64,000 nt of DNA from Limnohabitans sp. Rim47 (GCF_001517545.1 NZ_FBYA01000004.1:1-64000), one strand, 5' to 3'. Positions 51,789 through 61,125 are shown, counted from the first letter of the stretch. The notes: generated from the sequence alone by a model not told the origin. Program-made: numbers and translations.

Positions 51789-52319
51789 ATGTCCCTGAAC
51801 AAAGTCACCCCCGGCAGCAAAGTGCCCGAAGCCTTTAACGTGATCATCGAAATCCCGATGAACGCCGATCCGATCAAGTACGAAGTGGACAAAGAGTCCG
51901 GCGCTTTGTTTGTGGACCGTTTCATGGGCACCGCCATGCACTACCCGACCAACTATGGTTATGTGCCGCAGACCATTGCCGGTGATGGCGACCCGGTCGA
52001 TGTCTTGGTGATGACCCCCTTCCCCTTGCCACCGGGTGTGGTGGTGCCTTGCCGCGCCATTGGCATCTTGTTGATGGAAGACGAAGGCGGCATGGACGGC
52101 AAAGTTTTGGCGGTGCCGACCGAAAAAATCTTGCCTATTTACGCCAACATCAAGTCCTTGGCCGATGTGCACGAGTTGCAGCTCAAGCAAATCGCCCATT
52201 TCTTTGAGCACTACAAAGACCTCGAAAAAGGCAAGTGGGTCAAGGTCAAGGGCTGGGAAGGCGTGGAGTCCGCAGCCAAAGAATTGCTGGACGGCATCGC
52301 CAACTACAACAAGGCTTGA
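51789..52319 (+). CDS. ppa: Inorganic pyrophosphatase
   Basis: 176 residues from ATG 51789 (universal start MSLNKVTPG). Hydrolyses pyrophosphate from biosynthetic reactions, pulling them forward. Signature GDGDPVDVLVMTPFPL carries three catalytic Asp residues. Hexameric type I enzyme. Monocistronic and divergent from the aldehyde dehydrogenase gene. Confidence 0.97.
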   Translation: MSLNKVTPGSKVPEAFNVIIEIPMNADPIKYEVDKESGALFVDRFMGTAMHYPTNYGYVPQTIAGDGDPVDVLVMTPFPLPPGVVVPCRAIGILLMEDEGGMDGKVLAVPTEKILPIYANIKSLADVHELQLKQIAHFFEHYKDLEKGKWVKVKGWEGVESAAKELLDGIANYNKA

Positions 52320-52396
52320 TCGCCGGCCTCAAGGGCTGGCCTTGCAAGCCCTTGCTGCCCATAACGCCTGCCCGGTTTGCACCGCGCAGGCGTTTT

Positions 52397-53572
52397 TCAT
52401 GGGGTTTTTTTCAGCGGCGAATGCTGGTGCAATGCGTCCAAGTAGTTGTCCACGCCCGCTTTCTCGCGCTCCAAAAACCGCGCCACCGCCTCTGAGAACG
52501 CCGGGTTGGCCAGCCAATGGGCGCTGTGCGTGGGGGTGGGCAGCAAGGCGCGTGCCATTTTGTGCTCGCCTTGAGCCCCGCCTTCAAAGCGCTGCACGCC
52601 CTGCGCGATGCACCATTCGATCGGCTGGTAGTAACAGGCCTCAAAGTGCAGACAGTCCACCCGCTCCAGTGCGCCCCAATAGCGGCCGTAAGCCACTTCC
52701 ACTTGGCCCTGCGCATCCAGGTGCAGACCGATCAAGCTGACGCCCATGGGCAGACCGGCCCGCTCGGCCACACACATCAGCCAATGCTGCGGCATGTCGG
52801 TGCGCATGGCCTCAAAAAATGCGGGCGTCAGGTAAGGCGCGTTGCCGTGTTCCCAATAGGTTTGCTGGTAGCAGCGGAGCAGCAAAGCCCAGTCGGCTTC
52901 GCTCATGTCGGGGCCACGCACGGTGCGAAATGTGATGCCCGCTTCTCGCACTTTGCGGCGTTCTTGCCGGATCTTTTTGCGTTTTTCTTGCGTCAGGCTG
53001 CTCAAAAAATCATCGAAATCTCGCCAGCCCTGGTTTTGCCAATGGAACTGGACTTGACCGCGCTGCAACAAACCCGCTTGTTCGCAGGCTTGCAGGTCTT
53101 GGGGGCTGGCAAACAAAATGTGCAACGACGGGATGTCGTTGGCTTGGCAAAGCGCCAGCAAGCTGGCCAGCAGGGCTTGGCGGGCGGCGTCTGATTCGGC
53201 CAGCAAACGACTGCCAGGCACGGGCGTGAAGGGCGGAGCGACCAGTGCTTTGGGGTAGTAGGGCAGACCATGGCGCTCATAGGCGTCGGCCCAAGCGTGG
53301 TCAAACACGTATTCGCCGCGCGAATGGGCCTTGAGGTACAGCGGGCAAGCGGCCGCCAACACCGGACCTTGCGGCGTGTCGCGCCACAAGCTGATCACTT
53401 GCAAGGTCCATCCGGTTTCGGGCGTGGCCGCTTGGCTGGTCTGCATGGCCGACAAATAGGCGTGCCGCATGAAGGGGCTTGGCGCGTCTTGCCTCGCCAG
53501 CAAATGGTCCCAAGCAGAGGGCTCGATGTCGCCCAAGTCATCCTGCACCCGGGTGACATAATTCAAGCTCAC
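52397..53572 (-). CDS. N-acyltransferase-like protein (FemAB-related, COG3146 type)
   Basis: 391 residues if GTG 53572 is used (GTG 53584 also fits; no ATG is available). Motifs LTQEKRKKIRQERRKVREAG and QPIEWCIAQGVQRFEGGAQG with GEHKMARALLPTPTHSAHWL are the signature of the large GNAT-like family of predicted N-acyltransferases with unknown substrate. About 17 bp separate it head-to-head from nadE. Terminal residues are uncertain. Confidence 0.82.
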   Translation of the reverse strand: MSLNYVTRVQDDLGDIEPSAWDHLLARQDAPSPFMRHAYLSAMQTSQAATPETGWTLQVISLWRDTPQGPVLAAACPLYLKAHSRGEYVFDHAWADAYERHGLPYYPKALVAPPFTPVPGSRLLAESDAARQALLASLLALCQANDIPSLHILFASPQDLQACEQAGLLQRGQVQFHWQNQGWRDFDDFLSSLTQEKRKKIRQERRKVREAGITFRTVRGPDMSEADWALLLRCYQQTYWEHGNAPYLTPAFFEAMRTDMPQHWLMCVAERAGLPMGVSLIGLHLDAQGQVEVAYGRYWGALERVDCLHFEACYYQPIEWCIAQGVQRFEGGAQGEHKMARALLPTPTHSAHWLANPAFSEAVARFLEREKAGVDNYLDALHQHSPLKKTP

Positions 53573-53588
53573 ATTTTTCAGCACCTGT

Positions 53589-55271
53589 ATGACTCTCCAA
53601 ATTCGTGTGGCCCAGCTCAACTTTGTCGTCGGTGACATGACGGGCAATGCCCGCAAAATCATCGATGCCGCCATTCGCGCCTATGCCGATGGTGCACGCT
53701 TGCTGATCACGCCCGAACTGTCGATTTGCGGTTATGCCGCCGAGGACTTGTTGTTACGCCCAGCCTTCATTGACGCCTGCGATGATGCCTTGAAAACAGT
53801 GGCCCACGCCTTGGCCGGGTTAAAAGGCTTGCATGTGGTGGTGGGTCACCCCGAAGGTGGCGGCCTGCGCACCCGCAGCGTGGCGGTGACGCGCCGCCAC
53901 AACCGTGCATCGGTGTTGTGCGAGGGCCAGGTGGTCGCGCACTACGACAAACGTGAACTGCCCAACTACCAGGTCTTCGATGAACGCCGTTATTTCACAC
54001 CGGGCCAAGGTGTGGGGGTGTTCGAGGTCGAGGGCGTTCAGGTTGGCTTGCTCATTTGTGAGGATGCTTGGTTTGACGAGCCTGCCCGGTTGGCCCGTGA
54101 TGCGGGCGCCCAGGTGCTGGCGGTCCTCAACGCTTCGCCTTTTCATGCGGGCAAAGGCGCTGAGCGCGAGCAACGCATGCGCGAGCGGGTGGCCGATTGC
54201 GGTTTGCCCTTGATTTATGCGCATTTGGTGGGGGGGCAAGACGAGGTGATTTTTGAAGGCCGCTCGTTTGCTTTGAATGCCCAAGGCCAGGTGGTGGCGC
54301 GGGCCGAGGGCTTTCGCGAAGCCGACATGGCGGTCCAAGTGGTTCCTTCGGCGGGTAGATCCCAAGGCGTTGATGTGAGCGCCTCGGCCAATGCCTTGGT
54401 TCCTTTGGCCACACCCGATGCCGAACTGTGGGATGCGCTGGTGTTGGGGGTGCGCGATTATCTGGGCAAGAACGGCTTCAAAGGCGCGATTTTGGGTCTG
54501 TCCGGTGGCATCGATTCGGCGCTCGTTTTAGCCATTGCGGTCGATGCCATCGGGGCCGACAAAATCCATGCGGTGATGATGCCTTCGCCCTACACCGCAG
54601 ACATCAGCTGGATCGATTCGCGTGACATGGTCAAGCGACTGGGAGTGCGTTATGACGAAATCTCGATTGCGCCCTTGTTTGACGGCTTCAAGCAAGCGCT
54701 GACGGCCCAGTTTGAAGGGTTGAAAGAAGACACCACCGAAGAAAATATCCAAGCCCGTATTCGCGGCACGCTGCTGATGGCGCTGTCCAACAAGACGGGC
54801 GCCATTGTGCTGACGACGGGCAACAAGAGCGAGATGGCCACCGGTTATTGCACCTTGTACGGCGATATGGCCGGCGGCTTTGCGGTGATCAAAGACGTGG
54901 TCAAAACGCGGGTGTTTGACTTGGCCCGCTGGCGCAACCAGCACGACCCCTACGGCACGGGCAGCCAGCCGATTCCTGAGCGCATCATCACCCGCCCCCC
55001 GAGCGCCGAGTTGCGCCCAGACCAAAAAGACCAAGACAGCCTGCCCGCCTATGAGGTGCTCGACGCCATCATCCAGCGTTACATGGAAAACGACGAAGGC
55101 GTTGAAGCACTGATTGCCGATGGGTTTGAGCGCGCTGATGTGGAAAAGGTCACCCGCCTGATCAAGCTCAATGAATACAAACGCCGTCAATCTCCGGTGG
55201 GCATTCGTGTGACGCACCGCAGTTTCGGCAAGGATTGGCGTTATCCTATGACCAACAAATTCCGCGCCTGA
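53589..55271 (+). CDS. nadE: Glutamine-dependent NAD+ synthetase
   Basis: 560 residues in two domains. The N-terminal nitrilase-type glutaminase (residues 1-270) has the Glu-Lys-Cys triad: LITPELSICGY, HYDKRELPNYQVFDE and LICEDAWFDEP. The synthetase domain has the P-loop GLSGGIDSALVLAIAVDAIG. It makes NAD+ from the nicotinic acid dinucleotide. It is followed after 37 bp by glnB, a pairing that would link NAD and nitrogen status. Confidence 0.95.
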   Translation: MTLQIRVAQLNFVVGDMTGNARKIIDAAIRAYADGARLLITPELSICGYAAEDLLLRPAFIDACDDALKTVAHALAGLKGLHVVVGHPEGGGLRTRSVAVTRRHNRASVLCEGQVVAHYDKRELPNYQVFDERRYFTPGQGVGVFEVEGVQVGLLICEDAWFDEPARLARDAGAQVLAVLNASPFHAGKGAEREQRMRERVADCGLPLIYAHLVGGQDEVIFEGRSFALNAQGQVVARAEGFREADMAVQVVPSAGRSQGVDVSASANALVPLATPDAELWDALVLGVRDYLGKNGFKGAILGLSGGIDSALVLAIAVDAIGADKIHAVMMPSPYTADISWIDSRDMVKRLGVRYDEISIAPLFDGFKQALTAQFEGLKEDTTEENIQARIRGTLLMALSNKTGAIVLTTGNKSEMATGYCTLYGDMAGGFAVIKDVVKTRVFDLARWRNQHDPYGTGSQPIPERIITRPPSAELRPDQKDQDSLPAYEVLDAIIQRYMENDEGVEALIADGFERADVEKVTRLIKLNEYKRRQSPVGIRVTHRSFGKDWRYPMTNKFRA

Positions 55272-55307
55272 ATTGAGGCTGAAACTTTTATCCGAGGACA
55301 TTTCCCC

Positions 55308-55646
55308 ATGAAACAAATCACCGCTGTCATCAAGCCTTTCAAACTCGAAGAAGTACGTGAAGGCTTGGCCGAATGTGGCGTGGCCGGTCTGACGGTGACC
55401 GAAGTCAAGGGCTTTGGCCGTCAAAAAGGCCACACCGAGCTTTACCGTGGTGCCGAGTATGTGGTCGACTTTTTGCCCAAGGTCAAAGTGGAGGTGGTGG
55501 TCAAGGACGAGGACGTGGACACCTGTGTGGACGCCATCGTCAAAGCGGCCCGTACCGGCAAAATCGGTGATGGCAAAATTTTTGTCACTTCGGTCGAGCG
55601 CGTGGTCCGCATCCGCACTGGCGAGCAAGACGAAACCGCGATTTGA
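55308..55646 (+). CDS. glnB: Nitrogen regulatory protein PII
   Basis: 112 residues: MKQITAVIKPFKLEEVREGL and the T-loop with Tyr51 (YRGAEYVVDFLPK), the uridylylation site; C-terminal TGKIGDGKIFV. PII senses 2-oxoglutarate and ATP and controls glutamine synthetase adenylylation and NtrB. GAGGA ribosome site upstream. Probably read with nadE. Confidence 0.96.
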   Translation: MKQITAVIKPFKLEEVREGLAECGVAGLTVTEVKGFGRQKGHTELYRGAEYVVDFLPKVKVEVVVKDEDVDTCVDAIVKAARTGKIGDGKIFVTSVERVVRIRTGEQDETAI

Positions 55647-55765
55647 GCGGTGTCGGAGGCAGGATCACGCCCCTCAAAATGGGTCTTGCCTTGTGAGTTT
55701 GAGCCTTGGGGTGACTCTGGTTTGATCAAGGCGGCTTGGTCACCCACCGTTCCCTGGTCAGACGA

Positions 55766-56365
55766 TCAGAGGAATTCGGTGCGGGCGCGGGGCGAAAACC
55801 CCGCTTTTTGCACCAAGGCTTGTAACAGCGCCTCAGGCTCGGTGCCCAATGTCACCAACTCGGTTTGCCAATCGGCCATGAAACCGTCTTGGACCACTTG
55901 GTCAATGAAAGTCATCAACCCGTCGTAGTAGCCAAGGCTGTTGAGGATGCCCACGGGCTTGTCGTGATAACCGAGCTGACGCCAGGTCCAGACTTCGAAC
56001 AATTCTTCAAATGTGCCAATGCCGCCGGGCAAGGCCAAAAACGCATCCGCCTTCTCGGCCATCAGGCGCTTGCGTTCGTGCATGGTGTCCACCACATGCA
56101 GCTCGGTGCAGCCGTGGTGCGCCCATTCCTTTTCGACCAAGGCGGTCGGAATGATGCCGACCACGGTGCCACCCGCCGCCATGGTGGCTTCGGCCACCAA
56201 GCCCATCAGGCCATTGCGCCCGCCGCCGTAGACCAATTGACCGCCGTGTGAGCCAATCCAGCGACCGACTTGGACCGCGATTTGGGCAAATTCAGGCTTG
56301 TTACCCGGCTTTGAGCCGCAATAAACACAGACCGAAAAGGCGGGGTGATGGTTCGTTTGATTCAT
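55766..56365 (-). CDS. LOG family protein (putative cytokinin-like nucleotide phosphoribohydrolase)
   Basis: 199 residues from ATG 56365. Rossmann-like fold with GGGRNGLMGLVAEATMAAGG and the catalytic motif LPGGIGTFEELFEVWTWRQL. The family includes plant LOG and bacterial 5'-monophosphate phosphoribohydrolases. It lies 5 bp after dgkA on the same strand, so the pair is cotranscribed. Confidence 0.9.
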   Translation of the reverse strand: MNQTNHHPAFSVCVYCGSKPGNKPEFAQIAVQVGRWIGSHGGQLVYGGGRNGLMGLVAEATMAAGGTVVGIIPTALVEKEWAHHGCTELHVVDTMHERKRLMAEKADAFLALPGGIGTFEELFEVWTWRQLGYHDKPVGILNSLGYYDGLMTFIDQVVQDGFMADWQTELVTLGTEPEALLQALVQKAGFSPRARTEFL

Positions 56366-56370
56366 GGCGG

Positions 56371-56775
56371 TCAACCGAATCGATGCCAAACGGCAGCGGA
56401 CCAAATGCCGACGCACAACAGCAAACTGAGCAGCACAGCTGCGCTGCCCATGTCTTTGGCACGCTTGGATAAATCGTGCCATTCAGGGCCGATGCGGTCG
56501 ATGGCAGATTCAACGCTCGTGTTCAGCAGCTCGACGATCATCACGAGCAACACCGAGCCTGCCAACAAGGCAGTTTCAGTCCAGTTTTGACCCAACCAAA
56601 AAGCCAGTGGCACCAAGACCACAGACAAGATGGCTTCTTGGCGAAACGCGGTTTCGCCCCAGCCCGCAAGCAAGCCCTGAATGGAATAACCACCCGCATG
56701 CAGGATGCGGTCCATGCCTTTGCGGGCTTTTTGAGGGTTGACTTCGTGGGCTTGAAGTTTTGACGGGTCTTGCAT
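56371..56775 (-). CDS. dgkA: Diacylglycerol kinase
   Basis: 134 residues with three transmembrane helices; the catalytic motif is VELLNTSVESAIDRIG. It phosphorylates diacylglycerol produced by transfer of phospholipid headgroups, recycling it into phospholipid synthesis. N-terminal GYSIQGLLAGWGETAFRQEA is diagnostic. Followed closely by the LOG-family gene. Confidence 0.95.
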   Translation of the reverse strand: MQDPSKLQAHEVNPQKARKGMDRILHAGGYSIQGLLAGWGETAFRQEAILSVVLVPLAFWLGQNWTETALLAGSVLLVMIVELLNTSVESAIDRIGPEWHDLSKRAKDMGSAAVLLSLLLCVGIWSAAVWHRFG

Positions 56776-56794
56776 GAGGCAACTTCGAGTGGGG

Positions 56795-57331
56795 TTAGCG
56801 CGCGGAAATCAGGCGTGTTCCAGCCAGGGCATCGTGCCAGAACTGGCGCTGTGGATGAAATCGGCTCAGCAAAGCCCAGATGGCCACCCAGCCGAGGGTC
56901 AAGATGGTGACTTCGATGACTGATAAATGCAGAGGTGCCGAGGCTGCCATGGGGGGGACGAACCAGAGCCAGCTGGCCAAATAGCGTTTGAAGGCCATTT
57001 TGTGACTGACTTTTTGCCCCTGTGCGTCCACCATTTCAATGCGCCAGGTTTTCATGGCCAAGGTCTGTCCACGGTGCCACATCCAGATGAAATACACGCC
57101 CAACACCAAAAAACTGATGGCTTGCAGGCCGGATTTCAGCAAGGGGTGGATGTTCATGTCGCCGGGTGCGATGCCTGTCAGCCAATAAGCGGCGATGAAG
57201 TAAACCAGCCCGGAAGACACCATCACCCCAAAGAGGAGCATGCCTTCGTACAGCCAGCAGGCCATGCGGCGGGAGAGAGAGGGCGGGGTGAGATCCAGTG
57301 CGGACGAAGTTGCCGTGCCGATTTGCGTCAT
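56795..57331 (-). CDS. RDD family membrane protein
   Basis: 178 residues, RDD-type membrane protein: SLSRRMACWLYEGMLLFGVM (Arg-Asp-Asp region degenerate) and WRIEMVDAQGQKVSHKMAFKR. Function unresolved; family members are linked to ion transport. Its start overlaps the DUF3106 stop, making it the last gene of the sigma-factor operon. Confidence 0.85.
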   Translation of the reverse strand: MTQIGTATSSALDLTPPSLSRRMACWLYEGMLLFGVMVSSGLVYFIAAYWLTGIAPGDMNIHPLLKSGLQAISFLVLGVYFIWMWHRGQTLAMKTWRIEMVDAQGQKVSHKMAFKRYLASWLWFVPPMAASAPLHLSVIEVTILTLGWVAIWALLSRFHPQRQFWHDALAGTRLISAR

Positions 57332-58050
57332 GAAGGGGCTGATCCAGTGGCTTGCTGCACGGTGTCGGCTGTTCCCTGCTGCTTGGGGGCAGCAGGGACC
57401 GGTGGCGTCAAAGAGGGTGTTGGGGGTAAAAGCGTTTTTCGGTCAATCGCGGTGGGCTGTGCCTGGTCTTTAGAGGTCGGGCGCACGGTTGTTATGACCA
57501 CACGATGGGCTTCTAGCGGTTTGGCTGTGGGCGCTGCACTCTTAGTTGGCGCCGCCGACCGCGCGGAAAGCAAGCGCTTTTCTTCAGCTGAAAGGGCTTG
57601 ATAGGCCTCCCATTGGGCTTTTTTATCTTCTTTTGGAAGCTGTTGAATGACGTTGAAGTTTAATCGCGCCAAGTTGCGTTGCTGTGGACTAAAGGCGACC
57701 CAGTCAGCCATTCGCGCGTGCATGGTGATTTGCTCGGGCACAGACAGCTGTGAAAAATTTTGCGAAATGGCCAGCCATTTGTTTTGCTGTTGCCCAGTCA
57801 AGGCACCCCATTGCGCACCCAAGGGCGCCAAGGCCTGTTTTTGCTTGGGGTTGAGTTGTTGCCACGCAGTCGATACTGGTGGGGTCGGCGCTTTCTGCGC
57901 ACTGGCATTGGTTTGTGTGAGTGGTGGAATTTCTTGGGCAGCTGTTTGCGCGCAAGCGCTGGCCAAGCAGGCCGTGACAAGCCATACGTAACCCGTTTTC
58001 AGGGCCACCTTAGTGGGGCTGAATGGTGGGCTGTTAGCCATGTCAGTCAT
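57328..58050 (-). CDS. DUF3106 family periplasmic protein
   Basis: 240 residues (ATG 58050; ATG 58041 also possible). Signal peptide VWLVTACLASACAQ-T; then the DUF3106 unit with Trp repeats: STAWQQLNPKQKQALAPLGAQW, TGQQQNKWLAISQNFSQL, AQWEAYQALSAEEKRLL, and a Pro/Thr-rich tail. Same pattern as proteins always encoded after ECF sigma/DUF3619 in Burkholderiales. Possible envelope sensor or effector of the operon. Confidence 0.85.
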   Translation of the reverse strand: MTDMANSPPFSPTKVALKTGYVWLVTACLASACAQTAAQEIPPLTQTNASAQKAPTPPVSTAWQQLNPKQKQALAPLGAQWGALTGQQQNKWLAISQNFSQLSVPEQITMHARMADWVAFSPQQRNLARLNFNVIQQLPKEDKKAQWEAYQALSAEEKRLLSARSAAPTKSAAPTAKPLEAHRVVITTVRPTSKDQAQPTAIDRKTLLPPTPSLTPPVPAAPKQQGTADTVQQATGSAPS

Positions 58051-58489
58051 GTGCTGCGTTGACCCCGAGACGCTGTTTTAGAAACTGGGCAAAACCGGCA
58101 TCAATGTAAGCATCAGGTGGCAATTCATCGGTGAGCAATGCCGAGTCGGTCGCGGCTATTTCGGAAGTGATGTTGTCTTGTTGTAGCCCTTGAATGGCCA
58201 TCAAGCCGACCACCAAGGCCAGCAAGGGCAGAGCCGACGCCAAGATGCTCCAAAGGTTCAAGCCTTCGTCTGTGAGGCCGGTCAGTGTGCCGTCGTGGTT
58301 GACCTGGGCGTTTTTGACCAAGCGCGATTGCACCAATGGCTTGCGTTGGGCCATGGCCAAATGACGTGCGACGCGCAGACGTTCGGTGATGTCATGGTGC
58401 AAGCCCGGTGTTGCCAATGTCAATTGGGAAGAAAAGTACTTTCCCAAGCGGTCGACATCTTGCTCGGTCGGTGTGTTTGGGTGTTTCAT
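58043..58489 (-). CDS. DUF3619 family membrane protein, possible anti-sigma factor
   Basis: 148 residues. N-terminal soluble helices (DVDRLGKYFSSQLTLATPGL), one transmembrane segment LWSILASALPLLALVVGLMA near residue 85, and a short periplasmic C-terminus. Its start overlaps the sigma-factor stop (ATGA), so the two are made together. Topology of a cytoplasmic domain tied to one membrane helix, right after an ECF sigma gene, is what anti-sigma factors look like; the function is inference. Confidence 0.82.
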   Translation of the reverse strand: MKHPNTPTEQDVDRLGKYFSSQLTLATPGLHHDITERLRVARHLAMAQRKPLVQSRLVKNAQVNHDGTLTGLTDEGLNLWSILASALPLLALVVGLMAIQGLQQDNITSEIAATDSALLTDELPPDAYIDAGFAQFLKQRLGVNAAHD

Positions 58490-59052
58490 GGTCTGATTCC
58501 TTGTGTTCCCAATGTTTTACTCAGGGCTTGAATGGCCCTTGAACAATGGGTTTTGACGCTGCCTTCTGAGCAGCCCATCACTGCAGCGGTTTCTGCAACA
58601 TCCAGCTCCTCAGAGTAACGCAGCAGGAAGGCTTCTCGTTGACGTGGGGGCAAAGCCATCACGGCAGTTTCGATGTGTTCCAAAGTCTGAAGTCGATCCA
58701 CCCATTGTTCTGGGCTTTCCGAGGTCGCCTCGCCGGAGGTGTCGGCTGTGACTTCCAATAAATCAAAGTCGCCGTCCCCGTCGCCCGAGTTGAAGTCACT
58801 CAAATTGGTGAACAGTGCGTTTCTTGTCTTTTGCCTGCGAAACCAGTCCAGCATGGTGTTGGACAGGATGCGTTGAAACAGCAGCGGCAGCTCGGCAACC
58901 GGCTTGTCTGCATAGTTGGTGCACAGCTTGATCATGCTGTCTTGCAAGATATCAAGGGCTGCATCTTCGTTCCTGACATGGTAATAAGCGCGTTTGAACG
59001 CCTTTTTTTCCATGTTTTTCAGAAATTCTGAGAGTTCAGAGTCGGATGCCAA
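58486..59052 (-). CDS. ECF-type RNA polymerase sigma factor
   Basis: 188 residues from a TTG at 59052 (MASDSELSEFLKNMEKKAFK in family members). Region 2: YYHVRNEDAALDILQDSMIK and LLFQRILSNTMLDWFRRQ; region 4: LPPRQREAFLLRYSEELDVAETAAVMGCSEGSVKTHCSRAI. An acidic linker (GDGDGDFDLLEV) joins them. Head of an operon of four genes with DUF3619, DUF3106 and RDD. The signal it responds to is unknown. Confidence 0.9.
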   Translation of the reverse strand: MASDSELSEFLKNMEKKAFKRAYYHVRNEDAALDILQDSMIKLCTNYADKPVAELPLLFQRILSNTMLDWFRRQKTRNALFTNLSDFNSGDGDGDFDLLEVTADTSGEATSESPEQWVDRLQTLEHIETAVMALPPRQREAFLLRYSEELDVAETAAVMGCSEGSVKTHCSRAIQALSKTLGTQGIRP

Positions 59053-59174
59053 CTTTTTTCAGCGCTCGCATCAGCGGTGCTTTTGCCTGTATTTGAGGGG
59101 GCGAACTCGTTGGCCACAGGGCTGGAGTTCGGACGGTGCGAATTATGGCATCAGCGGCTTGTTCCGAATGGGTT

Positions 59175-59203
59175 TTGAAAGTCCTTTTTACAAATGCGAT
59201 AAT
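59175..59203 (+). promoter_or_regulatory. Sigma-70 promoter of the ilv operon
   Basis: TTGAAA (59175-59180) and GATAAT (59198-59203) with a 17-bp spacer. Start would be near 59210, giving a 150-nt leader to ilvI. No leader peptide rich in Ile, Leu or Val is evident in it: the best open frame (59268 onward) is short of such codons. The 300-bp gap 59053-59359 holds nothing else I can name. Confidence 0.75.
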
Positions 59204-59359
59204 GCGCTATTGCAATTGAAAAAAAGCAAACGGATCACCGTCCGGCACTTTTACAGTTTGGTGCCCATGTCTGTGGTCTTAAGTCCCAAAGCCATTCCAC
59301 AAGAGTCGAGCCCAGGGGCACCCAAGGTTTTTCGTTAGAGAAATTCACAAAGGTTGAAT

Positions 59360-61123
59360 ATGGAAATGAACAAAGCCGAATCGGCATCTATATCTGCGGG
59401 CGCTCAAGAATTGCGCGGTGCAGAAATCCTCGTCAAAGCGCTTCAGGCCGAAAACGTGCAGTACATCTGGGGCTACCCCGGTGGTGCCGTTTTGCACATT
59501 TACGACGCTTTCTACAAGCAAGACACCATTCAGCACGTTTTGGTGCGCCATGAGCAGGCCGCTGTGCATGCGGCCGACGGTTTTGCCCGTGCCACAGGCG
59601 AAGTGGGTGTAGCGCTGGTCACTTCGGGCCCCGGTTTGACCAACGCTGTGACCGGTATTGCGACGGCCTACATGGACAGCATCCCGATGGTCATCATCAG
59701 CGGGCAGGTGCCCACTGCGGCCATCGGTCTGGATGCGTTTCAAGAGTGCGATGCCGTGGGCATTACCCGCCCGATCGTGAAGCACAACTTCTTGGTCAAA
59801 GATGCCAAAGACATGGCCGATGTCATGAAAAAGGCTTTCCACATCGCCCGCAGCGGCCGCCCTGGCCCTGTGGTGGTGGACATTCCGAAAGATGTTTCTT
59901 TCAACAAGGCGCTTTACACGGGCTATCCTGACTCGGTTGAAATGCGCTCCTACAACCCCGTGCGCAAAGGCCATGGCGGTCAGATCCGCAAGGCTTTGCA
60001 GCTGTTGATGGCGGCAAAACGCCCCTATATTTACACCGGTGGCGGTGTGTTGATGAGCGAAGCCAGCGGCGAATTACGCGCTTTGGTGGACATGCTCAAT
60101 TACCCAGTGACCAACACCTTGATGGGCCTGGGCGCCTTTCCGGCCAACGACCGCCGATTCCTTGGCATGCTGGGCATGCACGGTACGCTTGAAGCCAATA
60201 ACGCCATGCAAAACTGCGATGTGCTGCTGGCTGTGGGTGCCCGTTTTGACGACCGTGTGATTGGCAATCCCAAGCACTTTGCCTCGGTGGACCGCAAAAT
60301 CATCCACATCGACATCGATCCGTCCAGCATTTCCAAGCGCGTCAAGGTTGACGTGCCGATTGTGGGCGACGTGAAAGACGTGCTGACCGAGCTCATGGGC
60401 ATGATCCGCGAGTCGGGCCTCAAGCCTGACGCGCAGGCCCTGAGCCAGTGGTGGGAAACCATCGAAGGCTGGCGCAGCCGAGATTGCATGAAATACGACA
60501 ACAGCAACAGCTTGGTCATTAAGCCGCAGAAAGTCATTGAGACTTTGTGGGACATGACCAAGGATGCCGATGCGTACATCACGTCTGACGTGGGCCAGCA
60601 CCAGATGTGGGCAGCCCAGTACTACAAGTTCAACGAACCACGCCGTTGGATCAACTCCGGTGGCTTGGGCACCATGGGCGTTGGCATTCCCTACGCGATG
60701 GGCATCAAGCTGGCCAAGCCCGACAGTGAAGTGTTCTGCGTGACGGGCGAAGGCTCGGTGCAGATGTGCATTCAGGAACTGTCGACCTGCTTGCAATACA
60801 ACACCCCCATCAAGATCGTGGCGCTGAACAACCGCTACTTGGGCATGGTGCGACAGTGGCAAGAGATCGAATACTCGGGTCGCTACAGCCACAGCTACAT
60901 GGACGCTTTGCCCAATTTTGTGAAGCTGGCTGAAGCCTATGGCCACGTCGGCATCTTGGTTGAAAAACCCGAAGATGTGGAGCCCGCGCTGCGTGAAGCA
61001 CGCCGCCTCAAGGACCGCACGGTGTTTCTGGACATCCGCACCGACCCCACGGAGAACGTGTTCCCTATGGTGAAGGCAGGTAAGGGCATCACTGAGATGC
61101 TGCTGGGCTCGGAGGATCTGTAA
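59360..61123 (+). CDS. ilvI: Acetolactate synthase large subunit
   Basis: 587 residues from ATG 59360 (AAAGG 6 bp before it). ThDP-dependent enzyme for valine, leucine and isoleucine. Elements: GYPGGAVLHIYDAF, EQAAVHAADGFARATGEVGV (catalytic Glu), and the ThDP motif GEGSVQMCIQELSTCLQYN. Pairs with the small subunit IlvH encoded 2 bp downstream. Confidence 0.97.
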   Translation: MEMNKAESASISAGAQELRGAEILVKALQAENVQYIWGYPGGAVLHIYDAFYKQDTIQHVLVRHEQAAVHAADGFARATGEVGVALVTSGPGLTNAVTGIATAYMDSIPMVIISGQVPTAAIGLDAFQECDAVGITRPIVKHNFLVKDAKDMADVMKKAFHIARSGRPGPVVVDIPKDVSFNKALYTGYPDSVEMRSYNPVRKGHGGQIRKALQLLMAAKRPYIYTGGGVLMSEASGELRALVDMLNYPVTNTLMGLGAFPANDRRFLGMLGMHGTLEANNAMQNCDVLLAVGARFDDRVIGNPKHFASVDRKIIHIDIDPSSISKRVKVDVPIVGDVKDVLTELMGMIRESGLKPDAQALSQWWETIEGWRSRDCMKYDNSNSLVIKPQKVIETLWDMTKDADAYITSDVGQHQMWAAQYYKFNEPRRWINSGGLGTMGVGIPYAMGIKLAKPDSEVFCVTGEGSVQMCIQELSTCLQYNTPIKIVALNNRYLGMVRQWQEIEYSGRYSHSYMDALPNFVKLAEAYGHVGILVEKPEDVEPALREARRLKDRTVFLDIRTDPTENVFPMVKAGKGITEMLLGSEDL

Positions 61124-61125
61124 TC

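Noticed and set aside
58994..59338. 114-codon frame covering the ilv promoter region
   Set aside because: Overlaps the sigma-factor gene start and the promoter; no motif. Its last 24 codons (from 59268) were also considered as an ilv leader peptide, but Ile/Leu/Val codons are too few.
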